64,000 nt of DNA, from contig JACKNO010000007.1 of assembly GCA_024234815.1 (NCBI GenBank), positions 135,553 to 199,552 on the forward strand. The letters are read 5' to 3'. This document shows positions 1 through 9,334 of this stretch, one piece after another. The DNA comes from Pseudomonadales bacterium. GTDB lineage: Bacteria > Pseudomonadota > Gammaproteobacteria > Pseudomonadales > Halieaceae. The position numbers were made by a program, and so were the translations under genes. The notes below the pieces were generated by a model that saw only the letters and a program-made list of their open reading frames with translations, did no database searches and had not been told where the DNA came from. The first letter of the stretch is position 1. Every line of letters begins with the position of its first letter.

Positions 1-1
1 C

Positions 2-79
2 AGTTACAAGATCGGGCGCCCGCGCCAGTTGTACACCGGCTATACCCAGCGCGACTATGTGTCGCTCGACAAGCGCTGA
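2..79 (+). CDS. C-terminal end of an unidentified protein (partial)
   Basis: The open frame entering from the left edge encodes 25 residues and stops with TGA at 77-79. The tail is basic and tyrosine-rich (it ends ...DYVSLDKR). A rho-independent terminator follows within 25 bp, which supports this as a real gene end. Too little is present to name the product. Confidence 0.6.
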   Translation, partial: SYKIGRPRQLYTGYTQRDYVSLDKR

Positions 80-101
80 GAGCAGCAGGAAACTGCAGAC
101 C

Positions 102-126
102 AAGGGCCGCCTCGCGGCCTTTTTTC
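102..126 (+). terminator. Rho-independent terminator
   Basis: The GC-rich stem AGGGCCGC/GCGGCCT with a CTC loop is followed directly by a run of six T. It sits 22 bp after the stop of the partial gene and ends transcription before the synthase III gene. Confidence 0.85.
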
Positions 127-175
127 TTGCCCGGGTCGATATCCGGCCATTTGATAAACAACGGAGCCAGCCAAC

Positions 176-1297
176 ATGACAGACATCGTTATCAGCGGAA
201 CAGGTCTCTATACCCCCGCAGAGTCCATCAGTAACGATGAACTTGTAGCCTCTTTCAACGCCTATGTAGATATTTTCAACAGTGAGAATGCCGACGCCAT
301 AGCCGCCGGGGAAATAGCACCCCTGCAGCCCTCTTCTGTGGAATTCATCGAAAAAGCGTCGGGCATCAAGTCGCGGCACGTAATGAACAAGGACGGCATT
401 CTCGATCCACGGCGCATGGTGCCGCGCCTGCCTGAGCGCCCCAATGAAGCCCAGTCGATCCAGTGTGAGATGGCCGTTGCGGCCGCGGCTGAAGCAATGG
501 CCCAGGCTGGCAAGAGCGCAGCGGATATCGACATGGTTATCGTTGCTGCATCCAACATGCAGCGGGCCTACCCTGCGATGGCGGTGGAGATCCAGGATGC
601 GCTGGGAATTGAAGGTTTCGGCTTCGATATGAATGTCGCCTGCTCGTCGGCCACTTTTGGGCTGCAACAGGCCAGGGATTCGATTGCATCGGGCAGCGCG
701 AGTTGTGTGCTGATGGTCAACCCCGAAATCTGCAGCGGGCACCTCAATTTTCGCGATCGCGACTCGCATTTCATATTTGGCGATGTCTGCACCGCGGTCA
801 TCATCGAGGATGCGCAGACTGCTACTGCCGATGAACAGTACCTCATCGTGGACTGCAAACTTCAGACCATATACTCCAACAACATCCGCAACAATTTTGG
901 CTTTCTCAATCGTGGCGATGAATCGGGTGTTGACCAGCGCGACAAGCTTTTTGTTCAGGAGGGTCGCAAGGTCTTCAAGGAGGTCTGCCCCGCAGTCGCC
1001 ACCCAGATTTCAGAGCAGCTGGCAAAGCTCGGGATTGCCCCGGACCGCGTGAAGCGGTTCTGGCTGCACCAGGCCAACCTGAGCATGAATCAACTGATTT
1101 CCAAACGGGTACTGGGTCGTGAGGCAACCGAGTCGGAAGCACCTACTATCCTGGATGAATACGCCAACACCAGCTCCGCCGGATCAGTGATCGCATTCCA
1201 TAAACATCGCGCTGATTTCAAGGTGGGGGAAATAGGCGTGCTGTGTTCCTTTGGGGCCGGTTACAGTATTGGCAGCGTCATTCTCAGCAAGCGCTAA
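176..1297 (+). CDS. Beta-ketoacyl-ACP synthase III family protein
   Basis: Thiolase-fold condensing enzyme that would join an acyl-CoA primer to malonyl-ACP. The Cys-His-Asn triad is visible: C156 in NVACSSATFG, H298 in WLHQAN and N331 in YANTSSAGS. At 373 residues it is longer than classical FabH (about 320), with extra sequence near the N-terminus. From memory it resembles the long KAS III of Pseudomonas that accepts medium-chain acyl-CoA from beta-oxidation; that substrate is inference. A GGAG Shine-Dalgarno lies 9 nt before the ATG. It is a single gene converging on hisC with only 8 bp between stops, and is not beside other fatty-acid genes. Confidence 0.88.
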   Translation: MTDIVISGTGLYTPAESISNDELVASFNAYVDIFNSENADAIAAGEIAPLQPSSVEFIEKASGIKSRHVMNKDGILDPRRMVPRLPERPNEAQSIQCEMAVAAAAEAMAQAGKSAADIDMVIVAASNMQRAYPAMAVEIQDALGIEGFGFDMNVACSSATFGLQQARDSIASGSASCVLMVNPEICSGHLNFRDRDSHFIFGDVCTAVIIEDAQTATADEQYLIVDCKLQTIYSNNIRNNFGFLNRGDESGVDQRDKLFVQEGRKVFKEVCPAVATQISEQLAKLGIAPDRVKRFWLHQANLSMNQLISKRVLGREATESEAPTILDEYANTSSAGSVIAFHKHRADFKVGEIGVLCSFGAGYSIGSVILSKR

Positions 1298-1305
1298 ACA
1301 AAAAA

Positions 1306-2364
1306 CTACGCGAGTAACTCAGCCACTGCGGCCAGCAATGCGTCGCAGTCCTCGTCCGTGCCGATACTGATACGAAGGTACTCATCGATACGCGGCCTGT
1401 CGAAGTAACGCACGATAATCCCGCGTTGTCGCAATCCCCTGAACAATTCTCGCGCCGGGTACTCGGGGTGTGTCGCCATAATGAAGTTGGCCGCTGATGG
1501 CAGCACCTGAAACCCCAGCTCGCGCAGTTTCGTCGACAGGCGCTCCCTGCTGGCGACGACGCGCCGGCAGGCGGCCTCAAAATACGGGGCATCTTCCAGG
1601 GCGGCCATTGCTGCTCGCTGCGCGAGCACATCCAGTGGATAAGAGTTGAACGAGTTTTTTACCCGTTCCAGACCTTCTATCAGCTCGGCGCTTCCCATCG
1701 CCACGCCAACTCTCAGCCCCGCCAGGGCCCAGGATTTCGACATGGTCTGGACGACCAGCAGGTTGTCAAACTCCTCGATCAGGCAAACCGCGGACTTGCC
1801 GCCGAAGTCGATATAGGCCTCGTCGATGACCACCACCGAATCAGGGTTCTGCGTGAGCAGGTCGCGAATCACGTCCAGTTCCATCAACACCCCGGTGGGA
1901 GCATTGGGATTGGGGATGATTATGCCGCCGTTTTCCCCGCGGTAGTGCGTGGGGTCGATAGCGAAATCCGGATCCAGCGGCACCTCACACCAGTTGATGC
2001 TGTAAAGCTCGCACCATACGGGATAAAAGCTGTAGCTGATATCGGGAAAGAGCAGCGGAAAATCTTTCCGAAGCAGCGCCTGGAAGACATGCGCCAGCAC
2101 CTCGTCGGAGCCGTTGCCCAGGAAAACCTGCTCGGGCCGCAGACCGTTAAGTCTTGCAAATGCCTGCTTGAGGCGTGTTGATTCCGGGTCGGGATAGCGA
2201 CGAAGCTCATCGCCGCTGACAGCCGCGATGGCTTCGAGCACCCGCTCCGAAGGCGGATAAGGAAACTCGTTGGTGTTGAGCTTGACCAGCTTGTCGAGTT
2301 GCGGCTGCTCTCCGGGCACATACGGCGTCAGCAGACGAACAACATCACTCCAGTAACGGCTCAT
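1306..2364 (-). CDS. hisC: Histidinol-phosphate aminotransferase
   Basis: PLP-dependent fold-type I aminotransferase that converts imidazole-acetol phosphate and glutamate to histidinol phosphate in histidine synthesis. The family signature is clear: NPNAPTG near residue 152, DEAYIDF at 181-187 and the Schiff-base lysine K210 in TMSKSWALAGLRVG. At 352 residues it has the usual length. It is a stand-alone gene away from the other his genes, a common arrangement in Pseudomonas relatives. It lies 16 bp downstream of tRNA-Glu on the same strand and may share its transcript. Some HisC homologues also act on aromatic substrates, which cannot be settled here. Confidence 0.93.
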   Translation of the reverse strand: MSRYWSDVVRLLTPYVPGEQPQLDKLVKLNTNEFPYPPSERVLEAIAAVSGDELRRYPDPESTRLKQAFARLNGLRPEQVFLGNGSDEVLAHVFQALLRKDFPLLFPDISYSFYPVWCELYSINWCEVPLDPDFAIDPTHYRGENGGIIIPNPNAPTGVLMELDVIRDLLTQNPDSVVVIDEAYIDFGGKSAVCLIEEFDNLLVVQTMSKSWALAGLRVGVAMGSAELIEGLERVKNSFNSYPLDVLAQRAAMAALEDAPYFEAACRRVVASRERLSTKLRELGFQVLPSAANFIMATHPEYPARELFRGLRQRGIIVRYFDRPRIDEYLRISIGTDEDCDALLAAVAELLA

Positions 2365-2380
2365 GGCGTACCCGCAATAG

Positions 2381-2456
2381 TGGCGTCCCCTAGGGGGTTC
2401 GAACCCCTGTTACCGCCGTGAAAGGGCAGTGTCCTGGACCACTAGACGAAGGGGAC
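2381..2456 (-). tRNA. tRNA-Glu (anticodon TTC)
   Basis: Read on the minus strand, the 76-nt sequence begins GTCCCCTTCGTCTAG, has the anticodon loop CCCTTTCACGG (anticodon TTC) and the T-loop GGTTCGAACCCC, and ends with an encoded CCA at 2381-2383. The acceptor stem GTCCCCT/AGGGGAC pairs fully. It closely matches the well-known enterobacterial tRNA-Glu. Confidence 0.97.
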
Positions 2457-2491
2457 GCGATACCGGAGATCACGATCGCCGGCAGCGGCAC

Positions 2492-2519
2492 ATTGTACCC
2501 AAGCAATCGCGCAATGCAA
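2492..2519 (-). promoter_or_regulatory. Sigma-70 promoter of tRNA-Glu
   Basis: On the minus strand, TTGCAT (2514-2519) and TACAAT (2492-2497) are separated by 16 bp. The -10 box lies 36 bp before the mature tRNA 5' end. The sequence after the -10 is GC-rich, as in stringently controlled stable-RNA promoters. Confidence 0.7.
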
Positions 2520-2579
2520 CAAAGCGGGATTGCGAGCATACGCGGCTACCACTGCGTTTGCGCCTCATCGGGAACGGTA

Positions 2580-5228
2580 TCAGAAGGTGGCACGAAGTCC
2601 GATAGAATAGTTGATACCGGGCTGCCAGTTCTCGTAGGTCAAACCGCCCTGGGTCCACTCTATGCCGGTATCAAAGATGTTCCCGGCCTTGGCCTCCAGC
2701 TCGAAGTCATACTTTCTCCACGGAAATTCGTACTTGAACAGCAGATCCACAACACCCCTGCCCTCCTCAATAATATCGGGAGCGTTATTGTCGCCTACCA
2801 GGATGATGCGCTCATCGGTGTAGTTGTACAGTACGCTGCCGGTCACGCCGAGGTCGTAATCGACATAGGAAACCAACACATTGCCCAGCCAGTCTGACTG
2901 CCCTGTCATCTTGCGTTCGTTCGAATAAAGCGGGGCAATCTGGCGCCCCCCGGTCAAGGGGACATCGGCAGCGGTCTCTCCAGAGCCAAGCAGGGTGACC
3001 TTCGAGTCGATATACGATACGTTCATGGAGACGTTGAAACCGTTCCAGCGGGGATCCAGGCCAAACCACTCGCCCAGCGGCAGCTCCTTGCGCACGTCGT
3101 ATTCCACACCTTTCAGCTCCGCCTTGTCGGCATTAAACCAGGTGTAGATGTCGCCCTGCGCCTGTACCTTGGCCAGTTCGATGGGGTTGTCGAACTCCTT
3201 GTAGAACAGGCCCACGGACATTTCGTCGGCGGCTCCAAAATACCATTCCCAGCGCGCATCGTAATTATTGAGGTCAGCCGACTCCAGGAATACGTTTCCT
3301 CGATAAAGGTTCTGGTCCTCGGGATTGCGCAGGGTGGAGCCGGTGATCTCCAGCAGACTGGGGCGGTTGACCGTCTCGGAGTAAGCCAGTCGCAATTGCA
3401 TATTCTCGATGAATTCCCAGGTGACTGAAACGGCCGGCAGGGAGTCGTTGTAGGTGGTTTTCACCTGATTGTCCGTGCCGGGGTCAGTATTACCACCCCA
3501 GGCATCAGCCTCGATGGTGGTATCCTCCTGGCGTACACCGGCCTGGACTCTCACGGACGGCAATACCTGGGCATCCAGCGAACCGTAGTAAGCCTCGACC
3601 TGTTCCTTCGAGCGGGCAAAGGGGAAGATGCCGCTGGCGTTGGCGGCGCTATCGCTGAAATCCCTGACGCTGACATACTCTTCGATCCAGTTCTCATCTC
3701 CGAACAACTGGCTCGGCGTCTCCAGTGCCACATAATCGGGCGCCTGCGAAGTGATATCGAAACGGAACAGGCGGTCATTGCTCTTACGGGTGCGATCGTA
3801 GTCGGAATAGCCGGTGCTGAATACCGTGTCGATCCCCAGCACGGTAAATGGCAACTCCACATCAAAGCCGTATTCGTCGATGCTGTCTTTCAACTTGCTG
3901 TAACTTCGTTGAGGTGCCTGGTAGACGTCGCGCAGGTCGCCCGCCGCCTGGCTACCGGAGTACACCATCTCCATCAGGCCATCATTATTCTGCGCGTAGG
4001 TGTAGCTGCGGGCATCGGGCGCGTCGCGCTTGCCGCTGCCGTCTATCGCCCGCCATTCCAGCAAGGCGTCATCGAGAAAGGGAAAATAGTGGCTGCCCGA
4101 CAGCTGGTACGACTCAATCTGGTTTTCCGTCCACTCCAGCAGGTAGCTCTCGATGGCGGTACCGTTATCGACATTGTCCTCACTGGAGATACCTGTGTCC
4201 TGCTGCACCTGGTCTGTGGTCTGTTGCAACCTGGCAGCGGTAAAGGTTACGGAGTTGTTTTCGTCCAGTTCCAGACCGACGTTGCCAAAGGCGCTGATGT
4301 CAATATTCTGGGTGGTGATAAAGCGCTCGTACTGCACTGTCTGGTTGCTGCCGCCATCCACCCCGGTAAACTCGTAACGCCTTAGATCCTTATCGGTGTT
4401 GACCCAGCGATTGCTGTACTTGTAGTTGCCTATCAAACCCAGCACCATGCCGTTGCCGAACTCGAAGCGTTTTCCGCCTTCCGCCTCGCCGGTATAGAAA
4501 GGCTTCATGTTCTTTTCATAAATATCCCAGGTATTGTAGAAGCCTGCTCCCAGGTTGGCGCGCTCGGGATAGACTGTATCGTCAAACTCCGCAGTCGTCA
4601 GTTTCTGCACCGGCGTCGGGATCGCCCGGGTACCGTCGTCATAGCCCCAGTTGTCCTTGTCACCGCCTGCATATGTCAGGCCGTCGCCATCGGTGGTCTT
4701 GGAGTTACCTCCGGCATTGAGCTTTACCATCAGGTAATCCTCATCCGGCGTTGTCTTGGTGCGTATGTCCACCAGACCACCTGAAAAATCGCCGGGATAC
4801 TGAACCGAGTATGTTTTCTGTACCAGCAAGCTCTTCACGATGTTATTGGGGACGAGATCCAGCGGTACCGTTTTCTGGAACGGTACAGGGCTGGAAATGC
4901 GTGCCCGGTTGAGCAGCGTGGATGAATAACGCTCACCCAGCCCGCGCACATACACATACTTCCCGCCGACAAGGCTGAGTCCCGCCACCCTTGAAAGCGC
5001 CGCACCCACATTTGTCTCAGGTACGAAATTGAGATCCTCAGTGCTCAGCACATTGGAAATTTCAGAGGTATCGCGCTTTTCGACAGGAATAAATTCTCCC
5101 AGCACAAACACTTCTTCCAACTGCACCGCCGGTGCGGCATTCTCGATCTCCGGTTCCTGTGCCAATGCCATCGGCACCCGCATCCCGAGAGCAGAGATCA
5201 CTGCCACTGTTAATAATTTTTGCTTCAT
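2580..5228 (-). CDS. TonB-dependent outer-membrane receptor, last gene of a PhoB-controlled operon
   Basis: About 882 residues from the ATG at 5226-5228, which starts a signal peptide (MKQKLLTVAVISALG...ALA). A longer upstream frame lacks any export signal at its start. The N-terminal half shows a plug domain (SEISNVLSTEDL..., YVYVRGLGERYSSTLLNRA, YPGDFSGGLVDIRTK); the rest is a beta-barrel ending in the aromatic residue of GLRATF. It would import a substrate across the outer membrane using TonB-ExbBD energy. It follows the triple-repeat protein by 150 bp on the same strand, and the operon promoter has four PhoB half-sites. That points to a phosphorus-containing ligand, but the substrate is unknown. 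Confidence 0.9.
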   Translation of the reverse strand: MKQKLLTVAVISALGMRVPMALAQEPEIENAAPAVQLEEVFVLGEFIPVEKRDTSEISNVLSTEDLNFVPETNVGAALSRVAGLSLVGGKYVYVRGLGERYSSTLLNRARISSPVPFQKTVPLDLVPNNIVKSLLVQKTYSVQYPGDFSGGLVDIRTKTTPDEDYLMVKLNAGGNSKTTDGDGLTYAGGDKDNWGYDDGTRAIPTPVQKLTTAEFDDTVYPERANLGAGFYNTWDIYEKNMKPFYTGEAEGGKRFEFGNGMVLGLIGNYKYSNRWVNTDKDLRRYEFTGVDGGSNQTVQYERFITTQNIDISAFGNVGLELDENNSVTFTAARLQQTTDQVQQDTGISSEDNVDNGTAIESYLLEWTENQIESYQLSGSHYFPFLDDALLEWRAIDGSGKRDAPDARSYTYAQNNDGLMEMVYSGSQAAGDLRDVYQAPQRSYSKLKDSIDEYGFDVELPFTVLGIDTVFSTGYSDYDRTRKSNDRLFRFDITSQAPDYVALETPSQLFGDENWIEEYVSVRDFSDSAANASGIFPFARSKEQVEAYYGSLDAQVLPSVRVQAGVRQEDTTIEADAWGGNTDPGTDNQVKTTYNDSLPAVSVTWEFIENMQLRLAYSETVNRPSLLEITGSTLRNPEDQNLYRGNVFLESADLNNYDARWEWYFGAADEMSVGLFYKEFDNPIELAKVQAQGDIYTWFNADKAELKGVEYDVRKELPLGEWFGLDPRWNGFNVSMNVSYIDSKVTLLGSGETAADVPLTGGRQIAPLYSNERKMTGQSDWLGNVLVSYVDYDLGVTGSVLYNYTDERIILVGDNNAPDIIEEGRGVVDLLFKYEFPWRKYDFELEAKAGNIFDTGIEWTQGGLTYENWQPGINYSIGLRATF

Positions 5229-5327
5229 TTCCACTTTCTCTCCAACTGTGAGAAACCCGCTAGGTATTGGGTCAATGACTGTCGACGAATTGCCATACCG
5301 CGCATCGTCATTCATATCCTGTATTGA

Positions 5328-5354
5328 AGGGGCCGACATCGCTGCCAGGCCCCT
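5328..5354 (-). other. Intercistronic hairpin before the TonB receptor gene
   Basis: AGGGGCC and GGCCCCT form a perfect 7-bp stem with a 13-nt loop in the 150-bp gap between the triple-repeat gene and the receptor gene. No T-run follows on the minus strand, so it is more likely an mRNA stability or processing element than a full terminator. It could lower receptor output relative to the two upstream genes. Confidence 0.4.
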
Positions 5355-5378
5355 GCCTTACTTACTTGCCAGCCCTGT

Positions 5379-8300
5379 CTACAAACCGAATACCCAGGCT
5401 CCTTTCCAGCTCTGGAAATCGGAGCCGATCACCTTGTTGCTCTGGAAGAATCCATTATTGGGAAGTGTCGCCGAGGGCGGCGTCGAGCCGTCCTGGGTTA
5501 CGTTGGGAGCCCCATCCAGGTAGTTCTGAAGCTGCGGGTCATCCCCACCGGACACAGCCGCACAACCGAGAGAGACACTCGCCAGGTTGATGCTGGTGCC
5601 CAACAAGGCGACGGACTCACCTTGCACAGCGATGCAGGTTCCGGAACCGGTAACCGTCGAGTTATAGATATCCGCTCCGGTACCCCGGCGCAGGAGGATG
5701 CCGCGCTCGCCGGAATTGCCTACGATCGTCATGTTGGCAATGGTCGGATTGGAGCGAGGTTGCGCGTTCTCGTCACCTTCGCGATTATCCGCCTCGATGC
5801 CGTTGTCACCTGCATTAGCGGCCTGGACGATCTGCACATACTGTACATTGCCTGTCCAGCCATCGGTCCAGTCCATGGAGTCGTCGGCATTACCGCTGAG
5901 AACGACGTGCTTGAGGTTGACTGCGCCACCGAACATCTCGATACCATCGTCCAGGTTGTTGTGTACCTGGATATAGTCGACCGTGGTGCCTGATCCGACG
6001 CCCTGGAAAGCAATACCGTTCAGCTGGTTTTCCGGGTCGACGTTGGAGCCAGCGTGCTTGACCACGACGTACCTGAGCACACCACTGTTGTCGTCGGAGT
6101 ATGCGCCACCAAACAGGCCGGAGTTTGCCTCTCCTTCCTTGGTACACGCTACAGTGCCGCCCTGGGCGCCCGCGGGACAGTCGTTGATCGGTGCGTTGCC
6201 GTTGATAACCAGGCCGCCCCAGAGACCGCGGGCATCAGCAAGGTTGCCACCACCCTGGACATCCTCGATAGCCGTAAAGGTAACTGGCGCCATATTGGTG
6301 CCCATGGCGCGAATTCTCGAACCGCGCGAGATCACCAGGAAGTCGGTCTCGTCATCACCGATCACAGTTGTACCCGACTCGATGGTCAGTACAGCTGAGT
6401 CGATATTGTCACCGCCCACCACGACCTTGCCATCCAGCACATAGTAGTTACCGCGCGTCAGCGTCATATCGGAGACGATAGTTCCCGACAAGATGCAGCT
6501 GGGAGTGCCCGCGATGTCTGGGCCATCACTCGTGCCCGCAGGACAAGCTACAACAGGCCCACCGGTATCCGGCATGCCTACTGTCCAACCCGCCACCCAG
6601 TCGTTGGCTGCATCCTGCACGGCGCCGATGTAATCGGTGTCATCGAGGAAGGCGTCGCCCGACAGGTTGGCAGGGGCTACTGCGGTGCCGTTCTGGCTGA
6701 CATTGCTGTTATCCAGGAATGCCTGTACTTCCGCGGTGCCACCTTCCACAGTCTCCGGGCAGTCCAGGGACACACCGTCAAACACGATATCGGTTTGCAG
6801 TAGCGCCAGAGACTCGCCGGAGATATCCAGGCAGATCGCATTGCCGGTGACGTAGGAGTTGTAGATGAAAGCGCCGGTGCCGCGTCGCAGGAGTATGCCG
6901 CGCTCGGCACTATTACCATTGATCGTCATATTGGCAATAACCGGCATGGAGCGTGGCTGGGCGTTCTCGTCGCCCTCGCGGTTGTCCGCCTCGATACCAT
7001 TATCACCAGCGTCATCAGCCTGGTCGATCTGCAGGTACTGGATAGTGCCCTGCCAGCCATCAGTCCAGTCCAGTGAATCATCGGCGTTGCCGGTCAGCAC
7101 AACATACTTGGCATTGACCGTCCCGCCGAAGAACTCGATGCCGTCATCAAGATTGTTGTAGACCTGTATGAACTCGATCGAGGTGCCGGATCCCACACCC
7201 TGGAATGCAATACCGTTCAGCTGGTTTTCCGGGTCTACGTTGGAGCCCGCATACTTGACCACCATGTATTTCAGCTTGCCGCTGGAATCGGTGGGGTCAT
7301 CGCCGCCAAACAGGCCGGAGTTGGCCTCGCCCTCCTTGGTGCAGGCCGCCGTGCCGCCCTGGGCGCCCTCGGGGCAGTCATTGATGGGGGCGTTGCCGTT
7401 GATGACCACGCCACCCCAAAGACCGCGGGTGGAGGCATCGACATTGCCAAGCAGGTCCGCAAGAGCGGTAAAGGTGACCGGCGCGCTGCGGGTGCCGTTG
7501 ACGACAAGTTGGGATCCACGGGAGATGACGAGGAAATCGCTGCTGCTACCGCCATATACAGTGACGCCGGCCTGCACTGTCAGCGTTGCCGGATTCTGGT
7601 TATCGTCACCGATCACGACCTTGCCTACGAGTTCATAGAGGTTGCCCGTCGTGAGAGTGACACTCGAAGTGATGTCACCGACCAGTTGGCACACACGGGT
7701 ACCGGCCACCTGCTGCGCAGTTGTTTCGGTACCGGCCGGGCAGCCTAGCGAGGGCGTACCGGGGTTACTTACCGATCCCGCTAACGTCCAACCGGCCGTC
7801 CAGTCAGAACCGCCGAAGGCGCCGACGTAATCGACCGATTCAAGGAAAGGGTTGCCTGTAGGGACAGCGTTAACATCGCCGCCGTCCTGGGATACGTCAT
7901 CGGCGCTGTCCAGATAGGCGGTTACGGCGCCGCCGTCATCACCTGTCACCACCTCGGTACAGCCAAAGCTGGTGCCACCGATTGTCAGGTCGGAACCGAG
8001 CAGGTCCAGGGAGGCGCCCTCGATGCGCAGACAACTGGTAGAACCGGTAACAATCGAGTTGGTCAGGAACAGGCCGGTCCCGCGCCGCAGGCGCAGTCCA
8101 TTTTCACCGGCAACACCGTAAGCTGACATGTTGCTGATATAGGGCATCGAGCGCGGCTGGGCATTCTCATCCCCCTCGCGGTTGTCGGCCTCTATGAGAT
8201 TGTCACCGCCATTGCTCTGCTCGAGATAGACGAACTGCACAGCCCCCTGCCAGCCATCGGTCCAGTCCAGCGAGTCATCCGCGTTTCCAGTGAGAACCAC

Positions 8301-8864
8301 GTGGCTGGCGTTTACAGTGCCGCCGAAAAATTCGATGCCGTCATCCAGGTTATTGTGCACCTGCACATAATCGACCGTGGTGCCGGAACCGACACCCTGG
8401 AAGGCGATACCGTTCAGCTGGTTTTCCGGATCGACATTGGAGCCGGCGTAGCTGACGACTACGTAGGTAAGCACACCGGAATTGTCATTGGGCTGAGCAC
8501 CGCCGAACAGGCCGGAGTTGGCTTCACCCTCCTTGGTACAGGCGGCCGTGCCACCCTGCGCGCCCTCTGGACAGTCATTGATTGGTGCTCTGCCGTTAAT
8601 TACCAGGCCGCCCCACAATCCGCGCGCATTGGACTCGACACTGCCGGCGACAGCGGCGTAGGAGGTAAAGTTGATCGGTTGCTCCGCCGTTCCAGCGGCG
8701 TTGATCCTGCAACCCTGTTCGATCACCACAAAGTCCGAGCTGCTGGCGCCGGATATCACCGCACCGGGAGCTATGTCCAGCACACAGTCCTGCGCTTGTG
8801 CGCCCTGCCAGCCCAACAAGGTCAGTCCAGCCGTAACGGCCGCGTATATGCCACGTTTCTTCAT
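5379..8864 (-). CDS. Secreted protein of three tandem ~398-residue beta-helix-like repeats
   Basis: 1161 residues with a signal peptide (MKKRGIYAAVTAGLTLLGWQGAQA). The mature part is three near-identical units. The landmark GLWGG(L/V)VING recurs at about residues 83, 481 and 880, a period of about 398. Each unit carries NDCP.GAQGGT.ACTKEGE with paired cysteines, NNLDDGIE(F/M)FGG, GNADDS(L/M)DWTDGW, EADNREGDENAQPRS and LRRGTGA. The short Gly/Asn/Asp-rich strands suggest right-handed parallel beta-helices, possibly binding calcium. It lies 12 bp after a lipoprotein gene and before a TonB receptor gene, in an operon with PhoB sites. I do not recognise a function; a surface scavenger or ligand-presenting partner of the receptor is inference. 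Confidence 0.85.
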   Translation of the reverse strand: MKKRGIYAAVTAGLTLLGWQGAQAQDCVLDIAPGAVISGASSSDFVVIEQGCRINAAGTAEQPINFTSYAAVAGSVESNARGLWGGLVINGRAPINDCPEGAQGGTAACTKEGEANSGLFGGAQPNDNSGVLTYVVVSYAGSNVDPENQLNGIAFQGVGSGTTVDYVQVHNNLDDGIEFFGGTVNASHVVLTGNADDSLDWTDGWQGAVQFVYLEQSNGGDNLIEADNREGDENAQPRSMPYISNMSAYGVAGENGLRLRRGTGLFLTNSIVTGSTSCLRIEGASLDLLGSDLTIGGTSFGCTEVVTGDDGGAVTAYLDSADDVSQDGGDVNAVPTGNPFLESVDYVGAFGGSDWTAGWTLAGSVSNPGTPSLGCPAGTETTAQQVAGTRVCQLVGDITSSVTLTTGNLYELVGKVVIGDDNQNPATLTVQAGVTVYGGSSSDFLVISRGSQLVVNGTRSAPVTFTALADLLGNVDASTRGLWGGVVINGNAPINDCPEGAQGGTAACTKEGEANSGLFGGDDPTDSSGKLKYMVVKYAGSNVDPENQLNGIAFQGVGSGTSIEFIQVYNNLDDGIEFFGGTVNAKYVVLTGNADDSLDWTDGWQGTIQYLQIDQADDAGDNGIEADNREGDENAQPRSMPVIANMTINGNSAERGILLRRGTGAFIYNSYVTGNAICLDISGESLALLQTDIVFDGVSLDCPETVEGGTAEVQAFLDNSNVSQNGTAVAPANLSGDAFLDDTDYIGAVQDAANDWVAGWTVGMPDTGGPVVACPAGTSDGPDIAGTPSCILSGTIVSDMTLTRGNYYVLDGKVVVGGDNIDSAVLTIESGTTVIGDDETDFLVISRGSRIRAMGTNMAPVTFTAIEDVQGGGNLADARGLWGGLVINGNAPINDCPAGAQGGTVACTKEGEANSGLFGGAYSDDNSGVLRYVVVKHAGSNVDPENQLNGIAFQGVGSGTTVDYIQVHNNLDDGIEMFGGAVNLKHVVLSGNADDSMDWTDGWTGNVQYVQIVQAANAGDNGIEADNREGDENAQPRSNPTIANMTIVGNSGERGILLRRGTGADIYNSTVTGSGTCIAVQGESVALLGTSINLASVSLGCAAVSGGDDPQLQNYLDGAPNVTQDGSTPPSATLPNNGFFQSNKVIGSDFQSWKGAWVFGL

Positions 8865-8876
8865 TACCCGAACTCC

Positions 8877-9263
8877 CTAGTTCTGGGCGATGCGCAGGGC
8901 ACCACCTTGTATGCGAAAGATGTAGTCATTCCCGAGCAGGAGACCCGCAGGATCCAGCTTGCCTCCGGGCAACGCTGTGACATCAATGACAAAAACCGCT
9001 TTGCCGTTAGGCGCAGTTTCACCTGAGTCATAAATGGCGTTGGAAAGTGACGCTGGAATGATTGAGGCTATGTCGCCGCCTGTGGGAGGAGGCTCTGTGG
9101 GATCTGTTGGATCCGTAGGATCAGTGCCGCCGCCGTCGGGCGGCACGACAACATTCCCCGGCGACACGTTGCTGGAAGAACCCCCGCAAGCGGTAAGCGT
9201 TGACCCTATGCCAACGATGCAAAGTGCCAGCAAGAATTTCTTCATTCTTGTTTCAGACGACAT
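8877..9263 (-). CDS. Small lipoprotein, first gene of the PhoB-controlled receptor operon
   Basis: 128 residues. A type II signal peptide ends in the lipobox STLTAC, followed by GGSSSN, a linker with three DPT repeats plus PPPTGG, and a short C-terminal domain of about 65 residues (ASIIPASLSNAIYDSGE...LRIAQN). The ATG at 9261-9263 is preferred because AGGGG lies 7 nt upstream; a Met six codons later starts the same signal peptide. Family not recognised. It is co-transcribed with the triple-repeat protein and the TonB receptor and probably sits in the outer membrane with them. Confidence 0.8.
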   Translation of the reverse strand: MSSETRMKKFLLALCIVGIGSTLTACGGSSSNVSPGNVVVPPDGGGTDPTDPTDPTEPPPTGGDIASIIPASLSNAIYDSGETAPNGKAVFVIDVTALPGGKLDPAGLLLGNDYIFRIQGGALRIAQN

Positions 9264-9334
9264 GTTTATCCCCTATGTTTCGGTAAGAAATGGATTGGAA
9301 CCTGAAGGCTCCGGCCGTTATTCCGACTGGCGAT

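Noticed and set aside
5379..8864. The three DNA repeats as an assembly error or a CRISPR-like array
   Set aside because: The repeats are about 1.2 kb, in frame, and carry many synonymous and some amino-acid differences, as expected for a genuine multi-repeat protein.
8301..9026. 241-codon plus-strand frame crossing the lipoprotein and triple-repeat genes
   Set aside because: It runs antisense across two well-supported genes, has no ribosome-binding site and no recognisable domain.
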